From Nemophila menziesii (taxonomy: Eukaryota > Streptophyta > Magnoliopsida > Boraginales > Hydrophyllaceae), in contig JARWIR010000171.1 of assembly GCA_029959085.1 (NCBI GenBank), forward strand, positions 186,001 through 250,000: a DNA stretch of 64,000 bases. The letters are read 5' to 3'. Within the stretch, counting starts at the first letter, position 1, and each line of letters opens with the position of its first letter. Positions 1 to 11,377 of this stretch are shown piece by piece. A model generated the notes under the pieces. It made no database searches. It saw only the letters and a program-made list of their open reading frames with translations, and was not told the origin of the DNA. Both the position numbers and the translations under genes were made by a program.

Positions 1-214
1 CTCATTTACATATATAAGAATACCACCATAAATATAAAAAAACGTTACACTTCAGCACTATTACTTTAAATGTAATATACAAATTATCCATGACTTAATT
101 AATAATATATTCTACCGAATTTATAACATTTCCATTTATATAATTTATAGTTTCCCAAAAATAAAAAAAATAGCATTAATTGAGGAATTACTATACAAAA
201 AGTATTAAATATAA

Positions 215-580
215 GAGTAAATAGCACTTTTGCCCCCTGCGTTTGTACCCGATTGACTGGTTGCCCCCTAACCTTTAATATGCGACTCGTTCCCCCTTAA
301 GTTTTACTTTCGTGCCTCGTTACCCCCTGACTGTGTGTTCCGTCCATTTTCGCCGTTAAAAGTGACGTGGCATTTCCATGTCACATTTTTTTTAATCTTA
401 TTACTAATTAATCATTTAATTAAGTTAATCACTCTCTTTTACAGAGCAAGATGGGTAATTCATTAAAGCCTACCCTATATATACCCCAAAAACAAAACAA
501 AATAATCAAACAAAATCTAAAATCAAAAGAAGAAGACGAAGGAGCGCGGGTTGTTGGGAAGAACTCGATGAACACCAAAC
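215..580. repeat. MULE left terminal inverted repeat
   Basis: About 365 bp that match the reverse complement of 8646-9006. It includes runs of CCCCCT text and, at its inner edge, an AG-rich stretch matching the 5' leader of the GRF gene at the other end. The transposase ATG at 622 lies about 40 bp inside, so the TIR probably supplies the promoter and leader for both genes. Confidence 0.92.
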
Positions 581-873
581 CAAACCCAGAAAAGCAAAGA
601 TCTATGCTCTGAAGATAATCAATGGCGCCTTTCACTCAATGGAGTAAGTGTGTTTATTTATTAGCCCTAAATCCTTGCTCGTTGGTTAAGATCCTTTAAC
701 CCGAAAATATAGGGTTTTGTATTAAATTTCTTACATACATAGATATCACGCTTGGAGTGAGGGATTTTCTTAGTAATGGTAGCAAACTTTACGGGATTTG
801 GTTACCATAGTCATAGTGTGATAAAACTTTTTCAAATTGGTAACTAATTTACTCAAATTTGATTGTGTAACAG

Positions 874-1343
874 AGAAATTTGCGCTAAAGATTCACTTCG
901 GTGGGTTCTTTAATGAAGACAAGAGTTATTACCATGAAGTAAGCATTGAATACATAGATGGGTGTTAATATGACAAGTTTAGTATACCTATTCTTAAAAA
1001 GATTATTTCGAAACTGAGTATAAATGGTAACTCGGAGTTTTACTATCTGAAATTGGGGAAAAAACTACCTGATGGTCTAGTATGTTTGGATAGTGAGGAT
1101 AAAGGTTTGGAGATGTGTAGCATTAGTGAGGAGAACGTAACTGTTGACTTGTTTGTTGTTAGTAGTCCTGTAGGACATGATGACCAAGAGATTCAAAGTC
1201 CTACATTCATGCCTTTGTTATTAACGTGGAACAAGGACACAGTGGTTGGTGATGATGAACAAATAAATGAGACCCGTGATGATCAGAACACAGTGGTTGG
1301 TAATGAACAAGAAAAAATTATAGTTGGAGAAGAAAGTGTAAAG
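874..1343 (+). other. PB1-like domain exon of the MULE transposase
   Basis: The acceptor at 873 and donor at 1344 fit consensus and keep frame with exon 1. The translation shows the KIHFGGFF start, a YYLKL segment and the LPDGLVCLDSEDKGLEMC end typical of the plant PB1-like domain found at the N-terminus of MULE transposases. TAA at 966-968 interrupts it. Confidence 0.75.
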
Positions 1344-1446
1344 GTAGACACTCATTTGGCAGTCTAGCCCTCATCATTTAATATGATTGACAAATCACCC
1401 CTCTTGATTTACATTTATCTAACTGTATAATTCTTTTAACATTTCA

Positions 1447-2080
1447 GATTGTTTGCGAAGACCAAAGCACACCTGTTGTAAACCTAAATGAAGGTGGAAA
1501 AGATGATCTACGTGGTGGTGAAGAAGTAGTTCAAACTCGTGATGAAGGGCCCATGAATGTGGACGATAAAAATGATGAAATGCAAGAGGATAAAAACGTG
1601 GAAGAGGACATTGGTGACGAAGAAACGACAAAGGTACAAAGTAATTTGACAGTTTACCCCTTAATGTTTGAAGCTTGTGACAAATCACCCCCTCAATATT
1701 TCATGTAACGTGTCAGGTTGTTTTCGAAGAGCAAAGCACGCCAGTTGCAAAAGTAATTGAAGGTATAAACGACAAAGTACAGGATGTTGAAGAAGTAGTT
1801 CAGACTTGTGAGAAAGGGCCTGATAGGAACGTGGAAGATTCTAATGATAAAACGCAGAGGGAGAACATCATGGAGGAAGACATTGGTAAACAAGACACGA
1901 CAAAGGTCCTCATTTGTTTGACAATTTACCCCTTACTTTTTCATATGAATGACAAATCACCCCCCTTAATATTTTATGTTATGTTTCAGGTTGTTTGCGA
2001 AGAGCAAACCACACCTTTGAATGAGGAAGAAGTTAATGACACTATGGAAGAACCACTATCTGATATTGGAGAGAAGGAGA
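1447..2080 (+). repeat. Threefold tandem exon-intron duplication in the transposase linker
   Basis: Three exons starting at about 1447, 1719 and 1990 begin with near-identical sequence (IVCEDQSTP, VVFEEQSTP, VVCEEQTTP). Exons 1 and 2 end with the same acidic tail and TTK before a GT donor. The introns between them repeat the text TGACAAATCACCCCCTTAATAT. All units are phase 0, so unit number could change without breaking the frame. Confidence 0.8.
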
Positions 2081-2890
2081 AGTCTGTTAATGACATGTTG
2101 GATAAAGTGTTGAAGGCTTTGATGACTGAAGATAATGTGACTAAGAGGAGTTCCAAAGCTAAATCTCCATTGAGGCCTTTTAGGCTTATAGACGAAGACC
2201 TAACAGATGACTCAGATAGTGTTTTTAAGAAACCTGATGGTGAAGAAGAGGTAGATGGTCACATCAGTGACATTGAGGACTCAGACAGTGATTTTATTAT
2301 ACGTGATGGTGAGGATGAGGTGGATGATGAATTCAGTGATAATGAGATACTTGCTAATTTCTTCAAGAAAAAGAAGTTGAGTATACCACATCAAAAGAAA
2401 GCTACGAATTCACAACTGAAGACTACCAAAGGAGTAGTTAAAAAAACCAACAGGATGTGCCAAACTCGCAGAAAAGGACTAGAGCTAGTATAAAAAGAAC
2501 AAAAGGAGATGGTGTAGGTCCTAGTGGTACCAAGCCAGAGAGTTATAAAAGAGTTGGTAGGACTAGTAGTTCTCAAAGGAAAAAGAATGTGGTTGAGCGA
2601 GAAGAAGTCGTGGATGAAGAAGCAACAACTGATGATGACTATATAATTGATAGTGACATCGATTTGAGTGAGGGTGACGACGACCATGATTATAACACAT
2701 TTATTGACGAGGAAGTGGAAGTGGATAGAGTGAATGTCGAAAATGATGATGCGGATGCTTCTGATGGTGAAAGTAATGAACGTGATGGTGGGACTGACTC
2801 TGATGAGTATGTACATGATTCTGAAGATTTTAGTACAACTAGTGATTCACCTGGTACAGATGAAGAAGGAAAAAAAAGAGCAAGAAAAAG

Positions 2891-3739
2891 ATGAAATACC
2901 CCCTATTTAAGCCGAGTATTGATATGCAAAAGCCTAGATTTGTATTGGGCTTGACTTTTAAGAATGCCACTGAAGTAAGACAAGCAGTAAGAGCCCATGC
3001 TATTAAAAAGGTGGTCGAGATTAAGTTTGTGAAGAACGATTGGAATCGAATTAGAGTTGTGTGTAAAGGAGCAGGATGTAGTTGGTTTCTTTATGCATCC
3101 CATTAAGAAAAGGTTGGTGGGTTAGTGGTAATGAGTCTATGCAATAAACATAGTTGTGGTAAGAACCTCAACCATAAACATGTGTCGGCGAAGTTCTTCG
3201 CAACTACTTTTAAGGACATGATAAGATTGAACTTGTACAGTAACATATGCGACTTCCAACAGTTAGTTCATCGAGAATATTCAGTTAATGTTAATACCAG
3301 GACATGCTATAGGGCATATAAGTCTGCGAAAGAGATGATAGAGGCTGAATACAAGGAACAATACACAAAACTTTACGATTACCCAGCAGAATTAAGGAGA
3401 AGTAACCCTGGAAGTACTGTCGCAATTGAAACCACTATTGATGATGTTACTGGAGTAGAAAGGTTTCAGAGAGTTTATGTTGGTTTAGATGGTTGTAGGA
3501 GAGGGTTTCTAGAGGGTTGTGGGAAGGTTGTTGGGATAGATGGGTGTCACTTAAAAGGTCCACATCCAGGTGTAATCTTGACAGCAGTTGGAATTGATGG
3601 GAACAACTGTATATTCCCAATTGTGTATTGTATAGCAGAGAAAGAAGATAGTAATTCTTGGAGATGGTTTTTTAACTTATTGATACAAGATCTTGGTATA
3701 AGTAATCAACATGAATGGACTTTCATATCAGATAGACAA
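2891..3739 (+). other. DNA-binding and DDE catalytic core of the MULE transposase
   Basis: From FKPSIDMQKPRFVLGLTF on, this matches the MuDR DNA-binding domain. After an in-frame TAA at 3104 it continues in the same frame into the MULE DDE core: VVGIDGCHLKG (first Asp), AEKEDSNSWRWFF, and TFISDRQK at the exon end. The following intron ends near 3831, where the frame resumes with GLLQVMSDMLP and HRHCVRHLYNNF. Confidence 0.88.
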
Positions 3740-4151
3740 AAGGTTGGTTTTCTTTGATTGGGATACCTATATATTTAGTTAGTATTTTATGTAAGGATCT
3801 CTAACTTTTTGTTGTGTGTTTGTGTATCTAGGGTTTGCTCCAGGTCATGAGTGACATGCTTCCTGATATAGAACATAGGCATTGTGTAAGGCATCTCTAC
3901 AACAATTTCAAGATCAAACATCCTGGTTTGGCTTTAAAAGACAAAGTTTGGGAAGCTGCAAGAGCCACAACGCATTACAAATTTAATGAAGTGATGGATG
4001 AGATTAAACATATGAATTAGGATGCTTTTAGTTGGCTATCTAACTTAGATCCCAAGACATGGACAAGGTCTCATTTTCGTACTGTTACAAAATGTGATCT
4101 TCTACTCAACAACATCTGTGAAAGCTACAACAATGCCATTAAAAAAGTCAG

Positions 4152-4372
4152 GTATATTGACTACTTACCCCTATACAGAAATACTTAATGACTAAATACC
4201 CCTTATAAAAATATACATAGGGACTGCTTACACCCTTTAAAGATATATCTAGTGACTACTTACCCCCTATAAAAGTATATCTAGTGACTACTAACCCCCT
4301 ATAAAATATGCTTAGTGACTAATTACCCCCTATAAAGATATACTTATTGACTACTTACCCCCTATATTGTTG
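4152..4372 (+). repeat. Intronic short tandem repeats, TGACTACTTACCCCCTATAAA type
   Basis: Six or seven imperfect ~37-bp units, each carrying TACCCCCTATAAA, fill the intron between the KKVR and DKSII exons. The same unit recurs in later introns of this gene (about 6700-6840 and 7020-7075) and nowhere outside the element. The C-rich text resembles the TIR. Confidence 0.85.
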
Positions 4373-4660
4373 TCGTGTTGCACAGGGACAAGTCTATCAT
4401 CCTCATACTAGAGGGTCTAAGGATGTATAGTTTGAAAAGGCTTCAGTCTAAAAGAGCATGGATGACAAAATACGAAGGGGATTTATGTCCTAAGGTTAGA
4501 AAGATGGTGAATAAGGGTAAAACAAACAGTGGAAAGTGGCATGTAGTGTTTTGTGGTGAAATGAAATTTGAAGTAAGGAACCTCGGGACAGTTTCATATG
4601 CCGTAGATCTGGATACAGAAAGCTGTCCTTGCAGGAGGTGGGAGCTTGCTGGGATACCTT

Positions 4661-5336
4661 CAGAGCCGGCCCGGGCCCAAAGCAGCCAAGGCAGTCGCTT
4701 TGGGCCCCGAAATTTTGAGGGCCCCAAAAATAATTATATATATAATTTAGTATATATAATTTACGATTAATATGTTAACATAATTCATTATTCAGCTTAG
4801 TGGAAAGAGTGTTGCACTTTCAAGCAATAGACGGTGAGTTCGAATCCCATGCGTGGCTTTTGTTTTTGAGTTTCTTTCATAACCCTTAGATCTCAATAAT
4901 AGACACATTAAAAGTACAAACCATTTTTCTTCTTTTTTTGTTCATAACAAACCACTTAATATTTTAATTAAAGTAAGATTAGTATACAAACCACATAAAA
5001 GTACATCAAAGTAAGATTAATGGTTTATTTTTATTTTTTATAAACTAAATTATATTTAATAATTTATACCTGATTTAATTTAGAATTCAATTATACTATT
5101 TTTATATATTTATCACAACACAAATTTTGTTGAATCTATTTCAAATCACAAACGAATTTAAAAAAACAAACTAAGAAGCAAAAAATTATTAGAAAATTCG
5201 TCAAATAAACAGGTTCATTTATTGTACTCGTCAATAAATAGGGTTTACACAGATTTTATTGATTTTTTTATTAAACCGTAAAAGGCCGCATTTTTCTATC
5301 CCGCCTTAGGTACCCAAGACGCTCGGGCCGGCCCTG
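4661..5336. mobile_element. Non-autonomous hAT element inside the transposase gene
   Basis: The ends are CAGAGCCGGCCCG and CGGGCCGGCCCTG, an imperfect inverted repeat of the CAGGGCCGG hAT type. They are flanked by a perfect 8-bp duplication GATACCTT (4653-4660 and 5337-5344). The 676-bp AT-rich interior has no transposase. Removing it with one duplication copy re-forms the transposase SWIM motif. Confidence 0.95.
4794..4860 (+). other. tRNA-like segment inside the hAT element
   Basis: TAGTGGAAAGAG resembles a Pol III A box. GAGTTCGAATCCC about 30 bp downstream is a good B box / T-loop. An anticodon-like stem (TTGC...GCAA) lies between. There is no complete acceptor stem, so this looks like a captured tRNA or SINE head, not a working tRNA gene. 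Confidence 0.45.
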
Positions 5337-5939
5337 GATACCTTGCTTTCATGAAATAGCATGTATTCAATACATTGGTAAAGACCCAGAAAAGTTTGTT
5401 CATGAATGCTACTCAAAAGAGACGTATATGAAGGCTTATACACCCATGATTTACCCTATAATGGACCATCTATGTGGCCTAGTACAAGACCTGTAAGTGT
5501 AGAACCTCCAGTGGCTTTTAAGTTGGTTGGCAGGCCTAAAAGGGCTAGGACAAAGGAGCCAGATGAGGTTCAAGTTAACAGGTGGAGGAAAGTACGCACC
5601 ACTGATGGTGTGCAAAAGCTGTTAGCGAGGGGTAGTACAAAAAAATGTGCGATTTGCAAAGAAGAAGGGCATAACAAAAGGTCATGTAAGGCGAACGTAG
5701 ATGCTGCAGGACATGAAACAGATGGATTAGAAGATATTCAACAACAGGAAGCTGGTGGTAATGAGGTGAGGGAATCTAGAGAAGTTAGTGAATATAATGC
5801 TGGTGCTAATGCGGTTGTGGATGAGACTCCGGATGAGGAGATTAACAGAATGTTTGATGAGTTAGATGTGCAACCATCTGCTCCATGTAACCCCCAATGT
5901 ACTCCAACTGAAGCTGCTAATATATCTGTTACAACAAAA

Positions 5940-6300
5940 AGTCCAGTTGTTAAGGAACCCACTAATTCCCAACCAAAACAACCTATACCTGAAAAGAAAG
6001 ATAAAGATCCACTTGCTAACACACCCACTGAGTCAGAGCAAAGTATGTGTATACCTGAAACACATGATAAAGAGCCAGTTGTTAAAACACACCCCAATTC
6101 AAAACCGAGGATGATTTTCCCTCAAAAGAAAGATAAAGATCTAGTTGCTAACATACCCCCTAATTCAAAACCAAGGATGATTTTCCCTCAAAAGAAAGAT
6201 AAAGATCCAGTTGCTAACAGACCCCCTAATTCAAAACCAAGGATGATTTTACCTCAAAAGAAAGATAAATATCCAGTTGCACTTGATAAATCACCCCTAT
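5940..6300 (+). repeat. 60-bp coding tandem repeats in the transposase C-terminus
   Basis: Four to five copies of a 20-residue unit with the pattern NSKPRM-FPQKKDKDPVAN-PP lie downstream of the zinc knuckle. The period is a multiple of three, so copies can vary without frameshift. The last copy runs into the frame break near 6310. Confidence 0.85.
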
Positions 6301-6719
6301 TTCCAGATCAAATATGCGCTTTCCAATACAAATATCAAATGATCCAGTAGTTAATTCACCCCCTAAATCCAGACCAAAGAGGCGCATACCAGAAAAAACA
6401 TTGGAAAAACCAACACGGCAAAGCAGTAGAATTAAGGATCAAGGATTGAAGACAATTTCAGGAGGATCAAGCACAATGCCTATATCTTTAGAGGATGATG
6501 ACTCAGGAACACCAAAAGGAAATAATACTGCTGCTCCTGAATCAATAACTGAGGTTAGTACTATTAGAATAGTAAATATTGTTTGCATAGGATTAATTTT
6601 ATAAGTATTTATTGTGTGTATTTTGAATACAGGTTGATGACTCAGGGAAACAAAATAAAAACACTACTCTTCCTCCTAAGTCAATATTAAAGGTTTGTGT
6701 GTCCACTTACCCCCTATAA

Positions 6720-6721
<2 letters not shown>

Positions 6722-6784
<63 letters not shown>
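6722..6784. repeat. (TA)n microsatellite
   Basis: About 31 uninterrupted TA dinucleotides inside a transposase intron, flanked on both sides by the TTACCCCCTATAAAG unit. Expected to be length-variable. Confidence 0.95.
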
Positions 6785-6786
<2 letters not shown>

Positions 6787-7441
6787 GTCTACTTACCCCC
6801 TATAAAGTTTATACAATGACTACTTACCCCCTATATTATTCTTCGAGCGCAGAAGGTAAAGATGGAAAAGTTGACAGATCTGTTGGAAAAAGCAAAGGAA
6901 ACAACTGCTAAGGATGCACATACAAATGTCACTGAGAACACAAGTGAGCTTAGCAGAGAACTCCCCCTTTACAAAAAAAGAAGATTTCATTAAGGGATAT
7001 ACCAGGGGTAAATATATTTCATTTTGACTATGTACCCCCTATAAAATATGTTTTAGTGACTTAACGCCCCCTAAATCTACAAAATTGAGCCAAAGTGGTC
7101 ATCTGCGCATTAACTATAACAGAATGTATTTTATTTGTTTGTTTACCATTTAGGTGAGGATTACACATGATAAACAACCAAGTTCAAAAAGGAGTTTACC
7201 TGAGGTTAGTTAGTTTTTGCTTTTTAAAAACCACTACATACTGCAGATTGTGTAACTTCTTCTTTATCTTACTACCAGGGAGGAAACAAAAACCAACCTG
7301 AGAAAATGAGACGCTTACTCCAGCATACACAGGGGGTGCTAATGAGAGAGGGAGATCAAAATATGTAACAATTGCAGAAGCACTTCGTTTGAGGAAAGCC
7401 AGCAGTTCTTCAGCACAACCTGGGAAACAAGATAAAGATTG

Positions 7442-7973
7442 AAGAATTCTGCAGATTTGTGTTTTTATGATTCTGTGTTTTATGACTTTGTTTTGTGTAT
7501 GGTAGATCAAGAACTAGCAAGCTTGTGAGTGTTAAAGACTTCTATTATGTTGTGGAGGTGGTATTTAAGTAGGGTTTTCAGTGTTGGTTGGCCTTTATTG
7601 CAGGGTGTGGTATTTTGTATGTTAGTGCACAACTTGATGATTTGAATATTTATTTTTTGCTATGGTCTTTGTAATGCCAGCACTTTATTGTTATCTTTAT
7701 CTACTTTATTGAGATTGCACTAGATTCTGTTGTCCATTAAGTTTTTCTATTTATACTTTATTCATTGCACAATAAAACACATATTAAACAAACAGCAAAA
7801 ACAACTACATCTTCCAATTCAAGTTAAACCAAAATAGTACAAACAAGGATTTTAAACTAACACAGTACACCAAATTAGAACTTTAACAACCTGCCACTAC
7901 ACCAAAACAAAATACAACTTCAACAACCTGATACATCTAACAAGCCCCACCAAAATACAACTTCAACTGCATT
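7442..7973. other. Gap between the convergent MULE genes
   Basis: Holds the 3' untranslated ends of the transposase and GRF genes. AT-rich; a weakly repeated text (ACACCAAA-TACAACTTCAACAACCTG) appears at about 7900-7960. No further gene seen. Confidence 0.6.
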
Positions 7974-8591
7974 CTAATACACAGAATGACTAAAACCAGC
8001 CAAAATGGAGAACAAGAAGAATATAATCATAAAGAAACTCCATTTCAGCATCTTGTTTTCCCGAGTTACTGTGGTCATCACTGTGTTAAGACGTTGCACC
8101 TCGTCCTCCAACACCTTCACTTTCACACGCTCAAATTTCAAATCTTTGGAGGCAACATGTTCTTTTTCTTGCAATTCAACCAAATCATTAGCCATCAAGG
8201 TCAACTGTGTGTTCAGTTCATTGACTTTTGCACATTCTTCCTTCCAGGCTGCACACGCTTTTTTCTCTAGCTGCATCATATCTCCGAAATCAGAGGCCAA
8301 CAAGCTCATCTTCATCTCCATTGCATCTTTCTCAAGACAGTGATTGGTATCTTTATAAAGAAGCCCTCGAATTATCGAACTAGAACCTTCCCCCAATGGC
8401 TCATCCAACCACATGAAGAAATTGCAATCCATTGAACACCCCCAATACATGCACCTGTAAAACCTCCTACCAGGATTCGCATCTGTCCAAGAGGTGTGAA
8501 GCCTGGCTAATTTCTTGCATCTGCAATAGGGGACTCGAGAACTAGAGTAAGAAGAACCAACGCTATCGGCTTGAAGGGGCGACATCGACAT
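7974..8591 (-). CDS. GRF-type zinc-finger protein with C-terminal membrane anchor (MULE gene 2)
   Basis: 205 codons. I chose the ATG at 8591 because the open frame further upstream lies in TIR leader sequence; a second ATG is two codons later. Around residues 20-60 is a GRF-type zinc finger: YCRCKK, then SWTDANPGRRFYRC and CNFFMWLDEP. A long helical segment rich in E, K and L follows (likely coiled coil). The end is a hydrophobic stretch (WSFFMIIFFLFSILAGF), a probable membrane anchor. Plant GRF proteins of this finger-coil-anchor form are common and of unknown role. It converges on the transposase, in the place mudrB holds in MuDR, and has no disruption. Confidence 0.75.
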   Translation of the reverse strand: MSMSPLQADSVGSSYSSSRVPYCRCKKLARLHTSWTDANPGRRFYRCMYWGCSMDCNFFMWLDEPLGEGSSSIIRGLLYKDTNHCLEKDAMEMKMSLLASDFGDMMQLEKKACAAWKEECAKVNELNTQLTLMANDLVELQEKEHVASKDLKFERVKVKVLEDEVQRLNTVMTTVTRENKMLKWSFFMIIFFLFSILAGFSHSVY

Positions 8592-8645
8592 CAAGCTTGA
8601 AGGTATTGGGAGGCTTCGACGCGGATTTGGGTAGAAAACTAGGGT

Positions 8646-9006
8646 TTTGGTGTTCGTCGTGTTCTTCCCCAAACCGAACCCATCTTCTTCTTTTGATTTT
8701 AGATTTTGTTTGATTATTTTGTTTTGTTTTTGGGGTATATATAGGGTAGGCTTTAATGAATTACCTATCTTGCCCTTGTAAAAAAGAGGGATTAACTTAA
8801 TTAAATGATTAATTAGTAATAAGATTAAAAAAAAATGTGACATGGAAATGCCACGTCACTTTTAACGGCGAAAATGGACGGAACACGCAGTCAGGGGGTA
8901 ACGGGGCACGAAAGTAAAACTTAAGGGGGAACGAGTCGCATTTTAAAAGTTATGGGGCAACCTGTCAATCGGGTACAAACGCAGGGGGCAAAAGTGCTAT
9001 TTACTC
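8646..9006. repeat. MULE right terminal inverted repeat
   Basis: Inverted copy of the left TIR. Small differences cluster near the inner edge. It serves as the upstream region of the minus-strand GRF zinc-finger gene that starts at about 8591. Confidence 0.92.
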
Positions 9007-9015
9007 TAAATATAA

Positions 9016-11100
9016 TAAAATACTACTAATATTAATCTTCAAAAAATTACTTTAAATAAACTATGTAAATTATCCATAGATTTGTTACACAAATTTTACA
9101 TAGTGATTTTAATATACCATGAAACTTAACTACTAAACCAAAAAACATATGGTTGAATAAATGACATATAAATAAAAACATACCACTTTTTTTACTTCAA
9201 GAAACGTGAGGAGCTCTTTGACTTGAAGATTGATTTTGAAAGTCTTGCAAAATGACTACTAATTTTTAAAGAAATTTTAACCTAATAGTTGTTGAAAATT
9301 ATACAAATATGCTAATAAATTTTGTGTTTAAACTCAACAAGAAAGGTATTGTCAACAATCAAATCAACTATAATAAATTATTTGAAAAATAAAATTAATT
9401 CCATAATTTAAATGTTTTACCCCCAAAAAAAAAAACTAATTAAACATTTTATACTATTCTATTAAATATATTTCAATATTAACTATTTAAATATTAATAT
9501 ATAAAATTGTTAAGAATTAAAATATTATATATTTAATTTATTATCGAATTATAATATATATTAAATTTATCAAACTACATTTAAAATTATATATATATAA
9601 ATAGAAACATTTTTTATTTTAAATTATAGAAATAAAACAATTAAAAATATATACAAAAAATGGGTATACGGCCGAACTACAAAAAATATTTAAAAAAAAA
9701 CCACTATACATGATTTATACATTGTCAAAAAAAACAACAAAACGTCATCCAGTAATAAAAAAACACGTGTCACTATTATGATATCATACATATCACCAAA
9801 ACTAAATAATTCAATGATTTTATTACTTTATTGACCAGCCACTAACAAGTTGGCACGTGTACGTAACATACATCTGTTTGGTTGTACAAGGGCATTTAAG
9901 ATATAGCAATAAATAGGTCTAACTACAATTACTTTCAATGTCCACTTAGCGTGCATCTACAAATTCACTTTGATTTAGAAATACAAATTCACTTTGATTT
10001 ACAAATACAAATTCACGCCGCTTTTTCATTTTAGTGTACCAAATAATTTTCCGTCTTGGTGGCGTTGGGTTAGTGCCATAAAAGTTTTTGCGGCAGTTAT
10101 AACCTCCACTAAAGGTCAAAATAACCACCACTTTTTTTTTGTGTGCTTATGTGCAGTGACGAATCTAAAATTAAAATTGAGGACAGCCTTGTGCCCTTGT
10201 TATAAGAAGAGTTCGAGATAATTTTTTATGTTATTCATACAAAACTACATCATACAGATTATATATGTATCGCTCCAAGCTTAATTTCCCTTGAGTTTTG
10301 TCTACCTTATTTCTTTGTGTGAGTTTTGATAGTGTGACTGTGAGTTACTATAGATGATTAGAAAAGGTGGAGTGAGAATATCCATGGTTTGATTTATCAG
10401 ATTTCCTATTCACAGGTTTTAGCTTCCGTTTTGATTCACACGTTTTAGCTTCAGTTTTAATTAGTGATTGTGGTCACACAATCTTTTATATATGTACTTT
10501 ATCCTAATTTTATATACTTTATCCTAATTCTTGTGTCATTTTGAATTACAAATTTAACAACAATTATTCTAGAGTGTGCAGTGTTTATTCTAGCAAACAA
10601 AAAATGTGTTATGGTTTTACAAAAAAAATATTTTATCCTACTCAAAAGAATTTCAACTTACTTCTTTTTTTCCAATCCCCCTCATTCCTGCAAAACAAAG
10701 ATTTTCTCCTTGTACTTTTCCCTTTTATCCAAGTACTTTGTTGTCGAAGTACTTGTGCGAACTCTTTCTTGGTTAACCAATTGCTCACCATTTTCGAATA
10801 GTACGTAAAGCTTGAGAGTGTATTGAAGATTAAAATAGTTTATGATGTTTTTTTTCCGTTGATGGAAGATGGAAGATCTTTGTGAGGTTCTTTTGTAATA
10901 CAGTGGAGAGTCATTCGTGAGTTTATATAGAGGGGATGCTACTATGGTTAAGAATTATACTACGTTTATTGAGTGGAGATATTTATAGCTGGTAAAATCT
11001 TAATGTGATATACGAACCTTTAATATCTCATGCAGAACTTCGTAGATATGTAAGATCTTAATGAGAGATTCTTCCATCCGGTAATTTTTTTAAATAATAA
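9016..11100. other. AT-rich intergenic region without a gene
   Basis: No credible coding frame or element ends seen. A 24-bp sequence containing AAATACAAATTCACTTTGAT is repeated about three times at 9955-10016. The rest is low-complexity AT text, probably decayed transposon remnants. Confidence 0.6.
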
Positions 11101-11248
11101 AATACCATTTTACCCTTTTTAGGGACCAAAGTGCAATTTCGTAGATGTATTCTCGTATAAAGATGGCCAAAGATATAGAGTTTTACAGAATCTCGTACAA
11201 AGTGGTGAAGGTGGTTTTTTTATTTTTTTTATTACTTTTTGTCTTGAG

Positions 11249-11256
11249 TATAAATA
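11249..11256 (+). promoter_or_regulatory. TATA box of the HMG/Ulp1 gene
   Basis: TATAAATA preceded by GAG and followed by a pyrimidine-rich stretch (11280-11330), typical of a plant start site and 5' leader. It is the only good TATA upstream of the ATG at 12549 on this strand. Confidence 0.55.
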
Positions 11257-11377
11257 CCAACCTACCTCCCCCAGATCCCACTTTATTTTCTTTTTTCTCT
11301 TTCTTCTTCGTCCCTTCACCGCTCCCGCCAGTTTCGAAGTCCGTGCTTCGATTCTACAGCCACGTAGAGAAACCCAA

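Larger units (their letters stand above)
622..7441 (+). pseudogene. MULE transposase (MURA/PB1-like type), multi-exon, inactivated
   Basis: Exon 1 (622-643) splices to 874, giving a PB1-like N-terminus (KIHFGGFF) as in plant MULE transposases. An acidic linker follows, then the MuDR DNA-binding domain (2891 on), the DDE core (IDGCHLKG near 3538; SDRQ before the intron at about 3740), a SWIM zinc finger (CPC at about 4624, GIPC-x-H after excising the hAT), and a GRPKR-plus-CCHC tail (CAICKEEGHNKRSC near 5646). Small exons continue to a stop near 7441. Damage: in-frame stops at 966-968, 3104-3106 and 4018-4020; frame shifts near 2445, 2875, 5460 and 6310; and the hAT insertion. Several breaks lie in A runs. 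The protein would have cut and moved the MULE; this copy cannot encode it. Confidence 0.9.
215..9006. mobile_element. Complete MULE (Mutator-like) DNA transposon, 8.8 kb
   Basis: The ends are inverted repeats beginning GAGTAAATAGCACTTTTGCC, flanked by a perfect 9-bp target duplication TAAATATAA (206-214 and 9007-9015). A 9-bp duplication with TIRs of several hundred bp is diagnostic of the Mutator superfamily. The element carries a MURA-type transposase on + (now a pseudogene) and a GRF zinc-finger gene on -. Both start just inside a TIR and converge near 7.4-8.0 kb, as mudrA and mudrB do in maize MuDR. A hAT element (4661-5336) is nested inside. The ends and duplication are seen directly; the family call rests on the transposase domains. 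Confidence 0.96.

Noticed and set aside
429..635. 68-codon minus frame at the left MULE end
   Set aside because: Lies in TIR/leader sequence on the strand opposite to the transposase.
9955..10016. Possible MITE with short repeats
   Set aside because: Only direct 24-bp repeats; no inverted ends or target duplication.
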